Assembly (NCBI GenBank): GCA_014871385.1
Contig: CM026424.1
Span: 5,100,064-5,164,063 of the forward strand
Reading direction: 5' to 3'
Length of the DNA stretch: 64,000 nt
From: Ceratodon purpureus
Lineage: Eukaryota; Streptophyta; Bryopsida; Pseudoditrichales; Ditrichaceae
Shown here piece after piece: positions 36,444 through 49,700 of this stretch. Below the pieces are notes generated by a model, which searched no databases, was not told the DNA's origin, and was given only the letters and a program-made list of their open reading frames with translations. Position 1 is the first letter of the stretch, and each line of letters opens with the position of its first letter. The position numbers were made by a program, and so were the translations under genes.

Positions 36444-39400
36444 ATGCCCCGTTGTTTTGATGACGAGATTAGCAGTGATGGAAGTACAGAACTATCAGAA
36501 TCCGAGAGCAACAATGAAGAAGAGAACGAGTACGAGTTGTAGCGTAAAGCAAGAATCGCGAGTAACATGGCTCATTTTGAGTCTGTACAGAAAGCCGCAG
36601 ACGAATTGTGAGTTTTTCTTTGTCGACAAAACCCTAATTTAGTATGTTTTGTTTGCGCTATTCAGGTACACGGTGCCAAGTGCCGGATATTTTTTGAGAG
36701 AACTTGGGTTTTGTCCTCGAACTCTGTGCCTTTAAAGATAGAACATTGGGAATTTATATTCATTGTCGTATATGTCCACTGTAGACGACCAGTAGCAGTG
36801 GTGCAGATGCATTTTGTATTGTCTGGAGTATCGTGTGAAATGTTTTTTTATAGCGTGGTGTCTTTTTCTCGAACTTTGTGCCAGAATAGAGAGTGTTTAT
36901 GTTCATTGTTGTTTTCTTAGACTGTAACCCAGAAGTAATTCTGCCGTAAGCGTATTTAATCTGAGTTGTAATTTTGCGCAGAAACGCTGACATTGGTCGA
37001 TACAAAAGGAAAAGAGAACCGAAGACGAAGACCCACAAACAGACTGAGATACGTCGGAGCGGAAGATCCCTGAACAAGACCCGGAGTGAGAAATTAGTAG
37101 GCGACGTTCACGAACAAGGAGGTAATCACGACGAGCAAATCGAGAATGTGCTACGACAAACCGCGCGAGGTATATTTACGTTTTCCACTGGAAATGTTTT
37201 TTTCTTTTATTTTTTCTTTTATTTCAATTCGAACTCTGGAACTGCGTAAGTGAGTGTTTCAAGTGCATGCTTTCATGCCTCCGTTGAGGAATGTTTTTTG
37301 CCATTTTGAATTTCCAATCTTCAGCGATATGCTCGTATTACGATGTGGTCGTATGATTAAATGTAACTTCAGTGTAGGGTTTCCGGTCTATGGGTATCGA
37401 CATATATGATACATGTAGGTGAAAAATCGGAACCGCACAGCTATAGATTTATTCAATTTATTCAATAAACAATACTATCACACATGCAAATATTATGTAT
37501 GCACAGTCGTGTTGTGTCAACAACTTAATTCAGGGGGAATTGATGTGGTGAGTTATCAGGCTCGGAAACAGCACGGGTTAGTTGCATGCGTGCAGACAAT
37601 GACGTTGGAAATCGTAAGCGAGGAAGACAATCGAATCAAAATGCTGATAACGGGGGACAGGGCAGTCGACATAAGAACACACCATCTGAGGAGGGCGTAT
37701 CTGCATCTCCAATTGCAGACATGGGAAAAGGGCAAACTGAGAATCTTCGTCAACCGTCCACGCCAAGTAATTTTCAGACTCCTGGTGGATGGGTCTATGT
37801 ACCTCTTCCTGGGGGTCAACAAAACCCAGGTATGTTCAATCTGATTCCTGGTTTTCAGCAGGGAGTACTGCCTGGTAATTGGCCCTGTCAAAATCCCGTG
37901 GAGGGACATGGGACGAACATGGCAGCGACCACAAACGCAGAGACTGTGAAAGCCAGTGATGACGTTCCATCGAAGTCGTCCTGTTTGAAAGAAGATTCTT
38001 TGAAGAGAAGAATCCGTCGATCTAGGAGAAAAGAAGTGGAGGAGGAGTCTAGAAAACGCGAAGACGCAGGTTTAAAACCGTACCAAGTACAAGTAAGATC
38101 CAATGGACTTATTGACAGTGGCTGTAAGGGCCACTTAGAGTGGCAACAATTTGTTCGTGATACAACACCACGAATGTTGGACATGAGTGTCATTAGATAC
38201 GAGGACCAATTGGAGAGCTCCAGGAAAATGTTAAGAGAGACCCTGTTTATGAAATTCGAATTTCTGGACCATAAAGTAACAGAGAGTTCATTCGACACCA
38301 TGATTAAAACGTGGCTGCGTAGAGACCGTGAAAGAATGAAGAGAGTGCATGGTGGGAAAAATAAAGCTCTTGAAAAATACAATCCAAAACAGTGGGAGTC
38401 GTTGAAACAGTATTGGGATTCGGCATCTTCGAAACAGAAGTCAGAGAGGATGATAGAAACACGTAGGAAAGTCGTCAACATCCCTCGCGTTGGTAGACAC
38501 GGTTATGCAGGCAAAGAGGCTCAGCTTGTTAGTGTCTTAACTTTTATTTTTGATTTTGGTCTCACAGTCGTTCGGTTTTACAGAAGATTCTGCATGTTTT
38601 GAGAGAAAACTTAAATGCTAAAACCTGAATTATTTACATTTTGGTTTCCTCTTGAACGGCTACTGCCTAAGCAAACTATCTCGTCATTGACTGTGAGTAC
38701 GACTGCTGTACAGAGGACCGCTTGTTCAGTTTCGCCAGGTGTTGCAGACCGTGCTGAAGACCTGGAGGCGACGAAGGAGAAACCACTAAGTTCGGTAAAG
38801 AAAGATGATTTGCTTATTTCAAGTATTTGCAAGCTGTTGCCTTCCTAAACCGTTCAGATTTAATGAGTACTCAATATACATTTGTCAAATCGGTACGTGG
38901 TACGTTGGAAAAGAAGTTGGGACACCATGTCCCCGAGCCAATGCTCAGTGCTAGAAGAATAATCTGTACAATATTCAGTCTTACTTGTCGCACTAAGTTC
39001 CTTTATCATATTCTTCCATACAGACTGATGAGAACCACTGTGTGATTTAGTTGGCTTTATTCCTTTTAGAGTACAGGATATCACGTATGTCATACCGTAG
39101 TGTCAGTGGACGACGGCCATGATAGTTTCGATTTGTTTTTTTAATATGAATAACAATTAGAGAATTATTAGGATTCGATGAAGTTGCTTTGAAGTCACAT
39201 TGCATTTTATCAGTACAGGGATGAATAAATTTCTAAACCGTTTTCATGACAGAACATGGAGAGACAACAAGCGTGGAGATTGTCGACAATGGAACGTAAT
39301 CAAATGGAGACCAATATAAGATTGGAGGAAAACAATAAGAGACTGGACGATGTTATGAAAAGTAACATCAAACTACAACAAATGCTATTGTCTGTGCTGG

Positions 39401-41444
39401 GCAATGTTTCAGGTAAAGAGTCGATGGAAGACGGTAATTTCGAAAGTAGTCCACTTCAAATACGAAGGGAGACCTCGGACAGTGGAGGGCGGAACATGTC
39501 AAATGTCGATGCTGCTTCAGTAGGTAAGGACAAGAGTGAACTGTGGTGGGACAATCTCTGTCAGAAGTCAGGGGACGAAGACATCGCAGTTCTCGAAGGA
39601 GAGGGGTTACTGTCGTCACCGTCGAAACGGAGTTCCCATGTGAGTTTTAATGCGCGTAGCAATTAGTTTATTGTATGCCAAAAAAATATTTAAGCCGTTC
39701 AGCGAACATAAACTATTTTTGATGAGTCCAATGTTTCAACGAAGAAAGTTTTAATTTTGTTTCAATTTAAACTTATCTAACAGTGGAATATTGTGGCAAT
39801 TTCAGCTGCAATATATGTTGCTGATATTCGTTTACATCATTTCTTCAAAAGTTTAATCGATGCTGAGGAATTTTAGAGCATCCGAATTTTGTACTCATGG
39901 TGGATGCAGAATGTAATTCTGTGACATTTAATTTCAATACTGGCCTGATATGTTATTGATATATTTCGTTTTCAATATGTCATGGATTTTGTAGACCGGT
40001 ACACTATCTTATTACATGCGAAGGCATCGGCAAAATACGAGAATCGGTTCTAAACGGTGGCTAAATTTTTGGTAATTTGTGACAGAAACGAGTGACGAAA
40101 AAGACTGGTAATGCAAACAGGAACTACAGAGAATCTTCAAATGAGGAGAAGGTACCTTCGATTGCAAAATCCCTTCTTCTCTGCTATTGCCATTTCTGTT
40201 CATTTTGAGAACGTTTCAATTATTTGGGGGGAGGGACGGGCAGGGGGTATCGAAGACTGATGCACACTCTACGTTATTCAATGTTAGGTCGTGCTCAGAG
40301 CATGCCTAATCAAACAAGTAACCCTGTAGGCGTTTCATCTTTGCTGAGTACTTAATGTTCTAATACCGAAGGTGAAATCCACTCTGTACTCACTCACTGC
40401 CAATCATGAGTGCAGGTTGAACCTACACCGGTAGAGAGATCGGGCTCCGTGGATGAAAGAGAGGTAATGGAATATCACTTCACTACTGAATTGCCACGCT
40501 CGTCAGGATCATGTTGAGTACGTACCATGGAGATGGAGTCAGTGATTTTGATCTCAAGTTTATTTCGGAACTGCAGTACCTGATAATCCTTGCGAATTTA
40601 AGAGTAACTTTGTTCTCATCTTTTCTCCAATATGAATTATAGTATATCTTACTCTCAGAGTTTTCGTTCATTCAGGTGTGTGTGTTGTTCATACTTGTTC
40701 ACTTCTAGCTGGATCAGTTGTGCTTTCCAATCAAAACATCGTATGTTCTATTTAGTTATAACGGCGCATTGGTTTATAATTGGAAGTTTTGCTGTAGTGT
40801 CATGAGATTGTATCAGAAACATAGGTAACACATACGGCTTGAGCGATTGAATAAGCAGTAATGTCTTTGTGAAAGAAGAAGAGAATTTTATTTGTTGATT
40901 TTTACAGCATAGAACGAAGCATTACTAGTCCACAATTTCATAAACTCAAGCTTAAGATGTTTTACTGACAGTATGTACGTCATGGAACACAGGTAAGGCA
41001 ATCATCAGAGGCGGTTCGCAGAACAACACGCCCCGACAAAAGGAAGGTATATACGAAATCCACCGTATGATAGTAACATAATTTTACATGACCAAAACCT
41101 ATAAAGACGAAGTCATCAATTCACCTACGCCGTAGCAGATAAAAAAACCATTCTAACAGTCTATTCTGTTTGTGTTTCAGTTTCGAGTAGGAGATAGAGT
41201 ATGGCTAGGAGACACAAAGAACAAAAGTATCCGAGTGGCTACGGGAACATTGATTGGCCTCGGAGGACAAAGTGTGTTCCACACACGTCCAATACCAGAG
41301 GATTACCTCCGAGTAAACATTGAGGATGTAGTTGAGAACATCCCCCTCATGTATCCAGTCGAAGAAGCTGACCAATTCAACCTGGAGGACGCCCGAGGTT
41401 CGAGTGTGCTCTGGTTTGCAGGACTCACCTCAATTAGAGAGTAG
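36444..41444 (+). CDS. CACTA TNPA-like protein (Ptta/En-Spm, Transposase_24-type)
   Basis: A multi-exon plus-strand gene. Exons that fit GT-AG and phase are 36444-36607, 36982-37169, 37596-38527, 39253-39639, 40086-40151, 40416-40463, 40993-41046 and 41181-41444 (stop TAG). The stretch 38528-39252 probably hides one more exon. Exon 1 has an acidic start, then RKARIASNMAHFESVQKAAD, like the YE..R..RI.RN motif of plant TNPA proteins. Exon 2 is basic (GRYKRKREPKTKTHKQTEIR). Exon 3 has a Pro/Gln-rich part, then the conserved DNA-binding core (SNGLIDSGCKGHLEWQQFVR ... DTMIKTWLRRDRERMK ... QKSERMIETRRKVVNIPRVG). Exon 39253 is a coiled coil for dimerisation. The last exon has the typical ending (FRVGDRVWLGDTKNKSIRVA ... 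YPVEEADQFNLEDA). A TAG at about 36540-36542 interrupts exon 1, where relatives keep Gln or Arg. TNPA binds subterminal repeats and helps Tnp2. Confidence 0.8.
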
Positions 41445-41830
41445 GTAGTTCAAATTTCAATTTGAACTCTGGTGTGCTTCTGGGAGGACCAAATAAGTTC
41501 GGAGTCTGCAAACCTTCGTGTCACATGCTTGATGTAGTGCGATATGTTCATGAACTTGAGCTGTACTGTGTACAGTGTTCTGGTACAGAGTGGGGTTCAG
41601 AGTTTTGAGTGGTTTTTTTGTGTCGCTAACAGTTTTTATATAAGTTTGTCGAGTATCAGTAGTCGGACAGATCGATTGTTGATGCGTGGAAGGAATTCAG
41701 ATTTCTCTGCGCAGAATGGCAGAATATTTGTACATAGTAGACTATTTTAAAGTCATACTATTCTATATATAATGTGAACATATACCGGAATGGTGTTTTT
41801 CCATATACATGAGCATACGTTCGCAATAGA

Positions 41831-42010
41831 ACACGTGTCCAAATGAATGGCCCACATATTTTCAGGAAAATTGAATTAATTATTTCTGCATTTTCTACGG
41901 GCGTGCTTCTGTTGATCCTGGAATATACACGTGTCAAATTATTAGACGCAGAAGACATTCAGCGAAAGCAGTGCTACATAATCGTTAATGCTGTTCGCAT
42001 AGACACGTGT
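41831..42010. promoter_or_regulatory. Three ACACGTGT palindromes near the CACTA right end
   Basis: ACACGTGT occurs at 41831-41838, 41927-41934 and 42003-42010, within 600 bases of the element's right end. Repeated palindromes here are candidates for TNPA binding sites. They also match the G-box core (CACGTG) bound by host bZIP and bHLH factors. Confidence 0.4.
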
Positions 42011-42382
42011 AGAACCACGGTTACAGGAATGACGCAAAGTTCGCTGTGGACAACCAGTTAAGTTATACTGATCCGTGGATCCGAGTTCGAACCCGTTGAT
42101 TGACAAAATGTTTGCGTGACGGTCATATTCGCTGTACATACAATCCCAAAATCCGTATGTCAGAAGTGCAATTAGCGGACATATCCCCATGTACCAAACG
42201 AATTCATTTCAGAAGGTCCGAGGCTTTCGCAGGGGAAAGCCAGCTTCGCGGCAAAACTGGTCCGTAGTGACGCTCACCTGTTAATGACTGGTCCATATGG
42301 ACAGGACTTTTCCTAGTCGTTTTTCTTCGCAGTGAGTCTGATACGACAGAGAAGACAGTCATTTCTGCTGTCCTAAATTTGC

Positions 42383-42397
42383 GAATTTCTACTAGTG
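42383..42397 (-). repeat. CACTA right terminal inverted repeat
   Basis: GAATTTCTACTAGTG, the exact reverse complement of 19334-19348, followed by the ACC target duplication at 42398-42400. Confidence 0.95.
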
Positions 42398-42588
42398 ACC
42401 AAACGGGAAATGCCTTCTATTCCTATAGCCGCATCAACACAAAAGGAGGACAAATTTGCCTCAAAAGAGGAAGTGGTTGATGCTCCATCTAGACCAATGG
42501 ACTGACAAGACGCACTTCGACGCCCAGCTCGCATTATACCTACTATGTCAGAGTCTGCCATCGCCAACATCGTAAATATCGTCCAGAC

Positions 42589-42765
42589 ATGCTGAAATGC
42601 ATCAAAGTTGAGTCTATACGTCTGACAGCAACATCACACGACGTGGTTGGAGAGCTGGAGAGGGCCACAACATGTCTAAGTCAAGAATGTGCCCATCTCA
42701 AATTCCTCTCTCGCAAAGTAGCCAAGAAGTCTGATACTCTTGACCGTGCTGTAGAGGAACACTAG
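42589..42765 (+). pseudogene. Unrecognised coding-like remnant right of the CACTA
   Basis: A 58-residue frame with Leu and charged residues (VVGELERATTCLSQECAHLK ...) ends at two successive TAG codons. It then stays open for another 30 codons of similar character (EDNRIVAARSKNLSVLHTSG). It may be a fragment of a gene or element disrupted by the insertion. No family recognised. Confidence 0.25.
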
Positions 42766-44465
42766 TAGGAGGACAATAGGATAGTGGCGGCTAGGTCAAA
42801 GAATTTGTCAGTATTGCACACCAGTGGAGCAATCGTCGGTAAAGAAGCCTGTAACAAAAATTTGTGAGACTTTAGTTTGCTCATGGCATGAGAATGTAGA
42901 GTCTTCCCATCGATCTCTATCCCATTAGAAATTTAAGGCGATGAGGCATGTGGTGATGTCGATAGCGCCGAGGACTAGGTTGAGGCAATTGAGGCCATGA
43001 AAGTAGATAACTTCTTTAACATTGAAACTGGAATTTTCCAGATGTTTGCTCTCTCGAAATTCGTGAAACACCATTCTGAGCGCTCACCATAAATTGCAAG
43101 ACATTATCGCAGTACTGTTATACCGCATGACATTATTGATAACCTGAGTCAACCCGGGTAGCAAATGTTACAAATCTTTAAGAATCATTTAGAATTTTTT
43201 TACTTATTGTTAATATTTGTCTATAAAGTTGTTATTGCATGAAATTAATTTGTGGATGAACAAAGCAGGGACAGTCCGTATTGCGGGTTCGCGGTTACCG
43301 CCATAGCTTGCGGTAAGCCCATTGTAAATGAAAATCACCCCCCCCCCCCCCCTATTATAAAACGGACTCGTGGCACCTTGAGATTTGACATTGATTAGAG
43401 TATAAATTAACTTGTAAAGTTGCTTGACTGATTTTCATCAAAAAATGCTCAAAAACTGCCAATTCCAATGTAAAAAACATGAATGACTTAATAATCATTA
43501 TTTTCTGATTCTAACCGTAAGATCTTCAACTAGATTATTGTATTAGATAGCTCAATAAATTTCATCACAAGCGAATTTAGAGATTAGAAGATTATTGTAA
43601 TTGAAATTAATAAACAAACTTCTTGACAAGATTTGTGATTACGTTGACACACAAAAAATAACACACAAAAAGACGAGGGTATCATGTTGAAAACAATATT
43701 TTTATTGAGTTGAACACATAAGAATGCTAATTTATATTTCTTTCCTAAAAATTCCATTGTTTTATAAAATCCCAATCCAAATGGTCAAAGTAGATATTAA
43801 TGTCAATCCTTTATGTGAAAAAACTAAAAACCTAAAAAAACAATTTTTCTAACTATTATGAAGGAAAGAAGAAGTTTTTTTAGTGCACTGCCCAAAATGG
43901 TGATAAAACTTTGATATTTTGTGGAGTAAACATTATGTTCTAAAAGAAGTTTTATTTTTGAGAAATCTTAAAGATAACAACATTAAGTGTTTATAGAAAT
44001 AATCTCAGAGGTAACATGTGTATTTAGCATGGCTACCCAAATTGCCCGTGAAATACAAAATTTCACTTTGGGTATTATAACTATTTTTTGAAATGTCTAA
44101 TTGAAAAAGAATTAAATTCCTTCAAAGTTCTTGCAATGGCCTAAATTTACAAAAAGTTAAAAAAACAAATATCTAAAATTGACATTACAGATGCATATCC
44201 AAAATTTTAAAAAGCCCATTCTAGGACATTTGTTTTTTAGGGGCTTAAGCGACGCGGTTGTCCATCTTGACAACTTTTTGGCCACCTCGCAACATTTTTC
44301 TGGGCTGGACCCTTTCAAATTCCATTTCAGCCAATGACATCACTTGTTTCAAATAGAGTGAACACTGAGAACACTTGTTGGTATTTACGGCCAATGTACT
44401 GGACCCGATTTTCTATTGAGGTTAGCTTGCTTATTTTCGAGATCCATCCTATTGGAGCCCTACTA
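42766..44465. other. Gene-free stretch
   Basis: AT-rich with no supported gene. It holds a 15-base C run at 43338-43352. Confidence 0.4.
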
Positions 44466-44738
44466 AGAGAGAGAGAGAAACTTTGGTTTTCGGAGGAGAC
44501 CGACGTGAATTAAGTGTCTGTTTGATCCACCGCCAATCCAACGTCCTCAGGACAAAAGTATGGAAGTAAAGATCTACTCCCCCCTTTCGAGAGTAGACAC
44601 TTTAGTCACAAGTAAAAAACTAGTAAAACATGTGTATAAGGTAGTTTGCAGTGGTAGTTTGAACGCCAAGCTACGAGCTCATTGTTGGTTGGAAGTGAGC
44701 GTTTGTCTCATATAGCTGGTCCGGATTCGAACCCTGTT
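44466..44738 (+). repeat. Dispersed repeat with tRNA-like 3' segment, copy 1
   Basis: About 270 bases closely match 60555-60858: gagagagagaaact start, then gtatggaagtaaagatctac and gagagtagacactt blocks. Both copies end with a tRNA-like part: GAGCTCATTGTTGGTTGG at 44675 resembles a pol III A box, and TCCGGATTCGAACCCT around 44720 matches a B box. This suggests a tRNA-derived SINE or a composite containing one. The copies diverge right after the B box. Confidence 0.65.
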
Positions 44739-46711
44739 GCCCTACTAACCCATATCAAACCCAAGTATAATTCCACCCAAAGTGGAGCTCATGATTATTT
44801 GCCTCTTATACACTTGCTAGGTGTCTTTCTCATTGGATGATTCATGTTCACAAATGGGTGGACATGTTATGGAGAATAAGGAGGAAAGTCGAGAGTTTCA
44901 TGCCCCACATATGTTCCATAAACAAGCATCTACTTGTCCTCCACTTCGGAAATTCAGAATAAATGGAGAATTGCTTAAAAAATTGTGATTCAAGTTGGAA
45001 TAATTTTTCACTGCATTTGCTAATGTAAAGAAAAAAGTTCATGTTGCCCATTTACGAAATACTATAAGAACCCTTAAATGCACGGGAATGGGCAGGCTGA
45101 CCTTAGTGATGGCAGGAAGAAGTTGCTTCAAAATTTGGAGGAGAACCTGAAGTGTTGACATAATGAGAGGCCCATCCTTGACATAACATACCATAGCATA
45201 GCATAGCATAGAGCTTCCAAGTTCCAAGAGAACATGCAAGACCTTGAAAGGTGAGCCCCAAATGTCTTTTTGACCGTGTCTTGAGGTCGTCCATGTCTCC
45301 ACGGCCCTGAGAGGATGGTGACATTTGGAACCCACAGCCGCAGTGCACTCAAGCTCCACCCAAGTCCGAGTCATTAGGGCGCTACTCCCTACTCCCTACT
45401 CGCTACTCGCTAGTAGTACCTACAATCATACAGGAGCCTGGTAGTACGAACTTAACTTACTTCATCGCAGCCGAGTGCCCACTCACTGCACATTCCACGG
45501 CCTTGCCTTTCAATAAGTTACCCAACGAACCCAGGGCCCAGGGCCCAGGGTCCCAGGCTCACAATTTACAAACTACGAACCAACTTACGCCTAGTATACG
45601 TGTACTACGTACGTATGCGGGGCGTGTCCTTAGTCCTCGACTCCTCCCCACTGGCACTCCACCAGTGACCAGTGACCACACCCACTGCAACTAAGTTCGT
45701 CTGCGGACCTCAATCGCGGAGGGAGGGAGGGAGGGACTCGGGAGGGAGGGAGGGAATCCACCAGATATTTGCTGCTGTGTGCGCCCCTCGGGACGTGGAT
45801 TGGCACCCGGAACCATCGTCCTCGCGAGTCGCGACCCAACCCCACGCACAATCTGTCCTTCTCTTCTCACCCTAAACCACAATCCAACCAGAACGGGGTC
45901 GGAATCCGTTGTGCTCGACCACTCCCGTGGAACGGTCACCCTCTTCTGCCTTTGCACCACCTGCCACCCACAACTGGTCCACAATCAGTCGTGCTCCTGG
46001 GACCCTAGAGCACATTCCAAGCGGAAACGGGGTGGAATCCGTCGTCGTCTACCCCCGTGCTGCGAACTTATCTCCTGTGTGTTGCAGCTTGTGCTTTTTT
46101 CGCTCTCTCGCGTGGTGCCTCTCTGCAGCTGCGCTTCACCTGTGGCTGCCTCCTCGCGTCGTCCTCATCTCCAGTCCTTCGGGACTTGATTTCTTTCCAC
46201 AGCTCCGATTTTTTCTGAAATTTTCCGCGTATTATGGCGTTCGCGAGAGGCTGTGCGTGACCTATGTTGCGAGTTCTGCCGTATTCGGAGTTTGGGAGGG
46301 AGTCGGCGTGGTGGGGCGTCTGGTGGAGGTCGTGGAATTGGTGTGAGGGCGTTGAGGAGAAACCATCGCGCATTGGAGCTCATTTGGTCGCGGTTGGGAG
46401 GAGGAATGATGAGCTCGTGTACGGGAAGGAGCACGGGCCGTGAAACTAGGTGGCAAGGTTCCTAGACTCGGTATCTTATTTTTCTGTATGGTGACGAATA
46501 GTGGTGTGGATGGACCGCGTGAATGTAGAGTATTTTTATTTGTATCTTGAGGTGGTGAGAGAGTTCTACAAGATTCTCTTCCTTACCTCGGTGTAAGGTC
46601 TTAGATCCGGGAGATAGCTCGGCCGCAGTAGCTTCTCGATGACCAGCTTCTCGTAGCCCCGTGTTGTGGATTTGTGAGTGAAGAAAGAACAATTCAAAAA
46701 CAGGAATTTCC
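44739..46711. other. Intergenic and probable 5' leader of the coiled-coil gene
   Basis: From about 45.4 kb the sequence becomes GC-richer, with overlapping short frames on both strands. This is usual for a plant promoter and 5' UTR. It includes a GGGA repeat (45718-45754) with G-quadruplex potential. No protein family recognised. Confidence 0.4.
45718..45754 (+). repeat. (GGGA)n tract
   Basis: Two blocks of ggaggga units separated by ctc, about 1 kb upstream of the coiled-coil start codon. It could fold as a G-quadruplex. Confidence 0.8.
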
Positions 46712-49700
46712 ATGTTTGAAAGGGACAGGAGGGAAATGCCAGTGGTGGATAGTGTTACCCCAGGGGTGAGCCCCAGTGCTGTGCCCTTTTCTGCAACTGC
46801 GAGCTCGCGGAAGGAGAAGAAGAAGCAAGCGAAGGAGGAGAGAGACCGTCTCAAGCAGGCAGAGAAGAAAAAACGGCGTTTGGAGAAAGCACTTGCTACT
46901 GCTGCTGCTATCCGGACTGAGCTTGAGAAGAAGAAACAGAGACGGAAAGAGGAGGAACAAAGGCTCGATGAAGAAGGTGCTGCTCTTGCTGAGGCTGTAG
47001 CTCTTCAGGTCAGTGTTCTCTTCTCTCTCAAGTGGGTGCACTTCGTGCAGCTATTATCGTCTAGCTTGTGGTTATCATGTGTGTTTTCAAGATCTATGCC
47101 CGACCTTTGTGTGTCTTCGTACTCCAGCCTGTGATTTCAATCTTTGAGGGTAATATTTCAAGCATTTCTGTTGTATGTGATTTGTGCTAGTATTGTTTCA
47201 ATGAGTCAAGTCCTGCGAAGCTGTTCTCATAGTCAATCCGGAGTTTTTCCATGACTGTAATTTTTGTTTGCGTGCAATGCCGTCGTCGGCCTGTTACCGA
47301 ACAGCTTGCTACACATCGGGTGTGTAAATACGACTTTCTAGTAATTGTAGAATTACTTCTTGTTTATTTTTTAACGATTTTCTTCTTCTCATTGAATCAT
47401 TGCCTGAGTCGTGTGTACATTGAATTAGAATGCTTACAAAATGAGACAGCTGCGACACATTCAGTGTTAAGTAAGATGTTTTCTCAAGTTGCATCCGAGT
47501 CATTCTCTTGCTTCTCCGAACTTAATTCTTCTTAAACTGGTCAAAAACCACTAGCGTAGGATCGCCCTACTCTGTATCTCCGTATGTAGGCTTGGGATAT
47601 CTACACCAAGCGGGTGCTATCTTCGCCAGCCGGCTGTGCAGATGTTGTGCCACGAAATGTTCTTGTATTCTAAGGATGAGCTCTTTCTCTCTTTTGTTTT
47701 GTATTATTTTATATAGAAGTCATGTAACGTAAGAGTTACAGTACTGTTGAAACGTATTTTCGCAGTAAGAAAGTTAGTAACGTCTACGAAGCCTGCTCAT
47801 AATTGTTTTCAACATATTTTTCTTTGCATACGAAGCCCAAATCTTTCTAAGAAGCGATTCATTTCAGTGGGAACTGTCAAGTTTTGGTTCGCTTCTTGGC
47901 AAAAGTGATATGAGGGCGCTTTATGTTGAGTTTGAGAGGAAAGTTGATTATTTCACTTGCCGGCGTGTAATCTTCATTTTGCATGAAATCTTCTATCCGC
48001 TCTCATACAAAGTGTTAGATCATGTTGTACACTAGATCTCTGGTCTTGGTTCTAAGTCCTGCAAAGACGTCTCGTGTTACATATTCTTAGATCCATACTG
48101 ATCACGACGGCTATGAGATCCCACGTTTTAAAAAAAAACATTAAATAGTGTTTTTGGAACTTGCAGGTGTTGGTTGATGAAGAGTCTGATGGCTTAGGTC
48201 GACTACATGTGGCTAAAGATGGAGAGATACAGAGCTTTAGAGATGGAGATGATGGAGGATCTTCTTCTGGAGACAAAGTCTCGGAAGACAAAAATGTAGG
48301 TCCTTGTTTGGGTGTTCGCCGTCGAGAGACGGTTCAACAGAATGGTCTGAAGCGACATGGCAGTTTCAAGAGTTCTGGAGGTGTGTTAAGTTATTTGAGT
48401 TTTTATTTGTGGTTAAACTGTATTTCTACTTGATGGAAACTTGTTTGATACACTTGTTCGTCACTTTGGTAGATATGAAAATAGTTTTTGACTAGTGCTG
48501 AACCTATTTTTTTAGAATTTTGTCTTCAGATTGTAGGGGTTTGGCCGACTTCATTAAAAGATCTATTTGCATCATGCATCAATGAATACGTTCTATGAAT
48601 GTGCAGACAATGACAGAAGTTTTGAAAGAGAGTCCAAGGAGTGGAAAAGACGTGAATGGGAAGCACCTGGTGACTCTTTGTTAATCAATGCGCGAGATGA
48701 TGCTGGTCTAGACAGTGAGCTTGAAGATGAAGAGGAAGCCACCTGGGATGTATTCAGCAGTGCAGAAGAGAAAGCTAGGGCTAGTAATGAGAGGGCCCGA
48801 CGAGCAGAAGTGGCAGCAGGCCAGGCTGCAGCACAGGTGATGACGCTACTTTAAGTACTCCATTATATTTGCTGGTTACGAGTAGTGCAGTACATAAAGA
48901 GGAGATAGCCCATTTTCATTTGAAACCTTAATTCTGTGACCCCTCTCTGCCGCTCTCTCTCAGTCTCTCTCTGCTCTGAGATTGAGACTGAGAGTCAACC
49001 TATATTGACCTACTACATGGAAGAACTTTCTTATGAGCATGGGAATGGGCTCGGCTCCACTACTCCCGGTTTAACTATATCAGGTTTTATAGTATTTCAA
49101 CACCAATGTTAAGTTTATTGTGCAGGTTTTCCATCACTAACAACTTTTCTACCAATAGGCTGTTGCTGCTCTTAGGATTGCTGAAGAAGCTCGAGCTGAG
49201 GCTGAAGCTGCAAAGAAGGCTGCTGAAGAAGCAATGAACGAAGCACTTGATCAGTGCGAAACTGTATTGAAACCAGAATGCCTGGATGAGGTTGGTTCCC
49301 CAATTATTTCAAACGTTTGGCGACAGCCGTTTTAGGTCTATAAATTTATTATTTATTTATTTTAAGCATGGCTAAAAGAGAGTGTGAGTAGGTCAATACA
49401 TCTGTGTCGTTGTAAACCAATAAGGAGAAGGAACAAACGGTTGATAATGGCCAGCTAATGTTAGCCTCAGTCCAGCTACACAGGTCCGTGGAAAGGAAAG
49501 AGAGTGATTGAGCCTAAGTCAAGGGCAGGGCATGGATGAATCGTGATGGGGCTGGGACTTGAACAGAAGGCAACAACTTTGTGTGTGGAGAAGGAGAGGG
49601 ATGAGTTGAAAGCTCGTCTTCAAGAGACCGAACGCCAGCTGCAGGCGAAGACTCAACGTGTCTCAGAACTAGAGCACAATTTGGAAGAGGTATGATATCA

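Larger units (their letters stand above)
19331..42400. mobile_element. Complete CACTA (En/Spm) DNA transposon, 23 kb, with target duplication
   Basis: The element runs from 19334 to 42397 (23,064 bp). It begins CACTAGTAGAAATTC and ends with the exact reverse complement. It is flanked on both sides by the same three bases, ACC (19331-19333 and 42398-42400), the 3-bp duplication made by this superfamily. Inside are a Tnp2-type transposase gene (minus, 28963-33939), a TNPA-like gene (plus, 36444-41444), and two more minus-strand genes (20835-23397 and 27319-28029). Transposase and TNPA genes diverge from a shared region at 33940-36443. Clean ends and duplication suggest a fairly recent insertion. 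Both main genes carry a nonsense codon, so this copy is probably not autonomous now. Confidence 0.95.

Noticed and set aside
42070-42090. GTTCGAACCC near the CACTA right end as a tRNA B box
   Set aside because: No A box at a suitable distance and no tRNA-like folding around it.
42757-42772. cactagtagg as another CACTA terminus
   Set aside because: Matches only the first 8-9 bases of the terminal repeat, with no partner end or target duplication.
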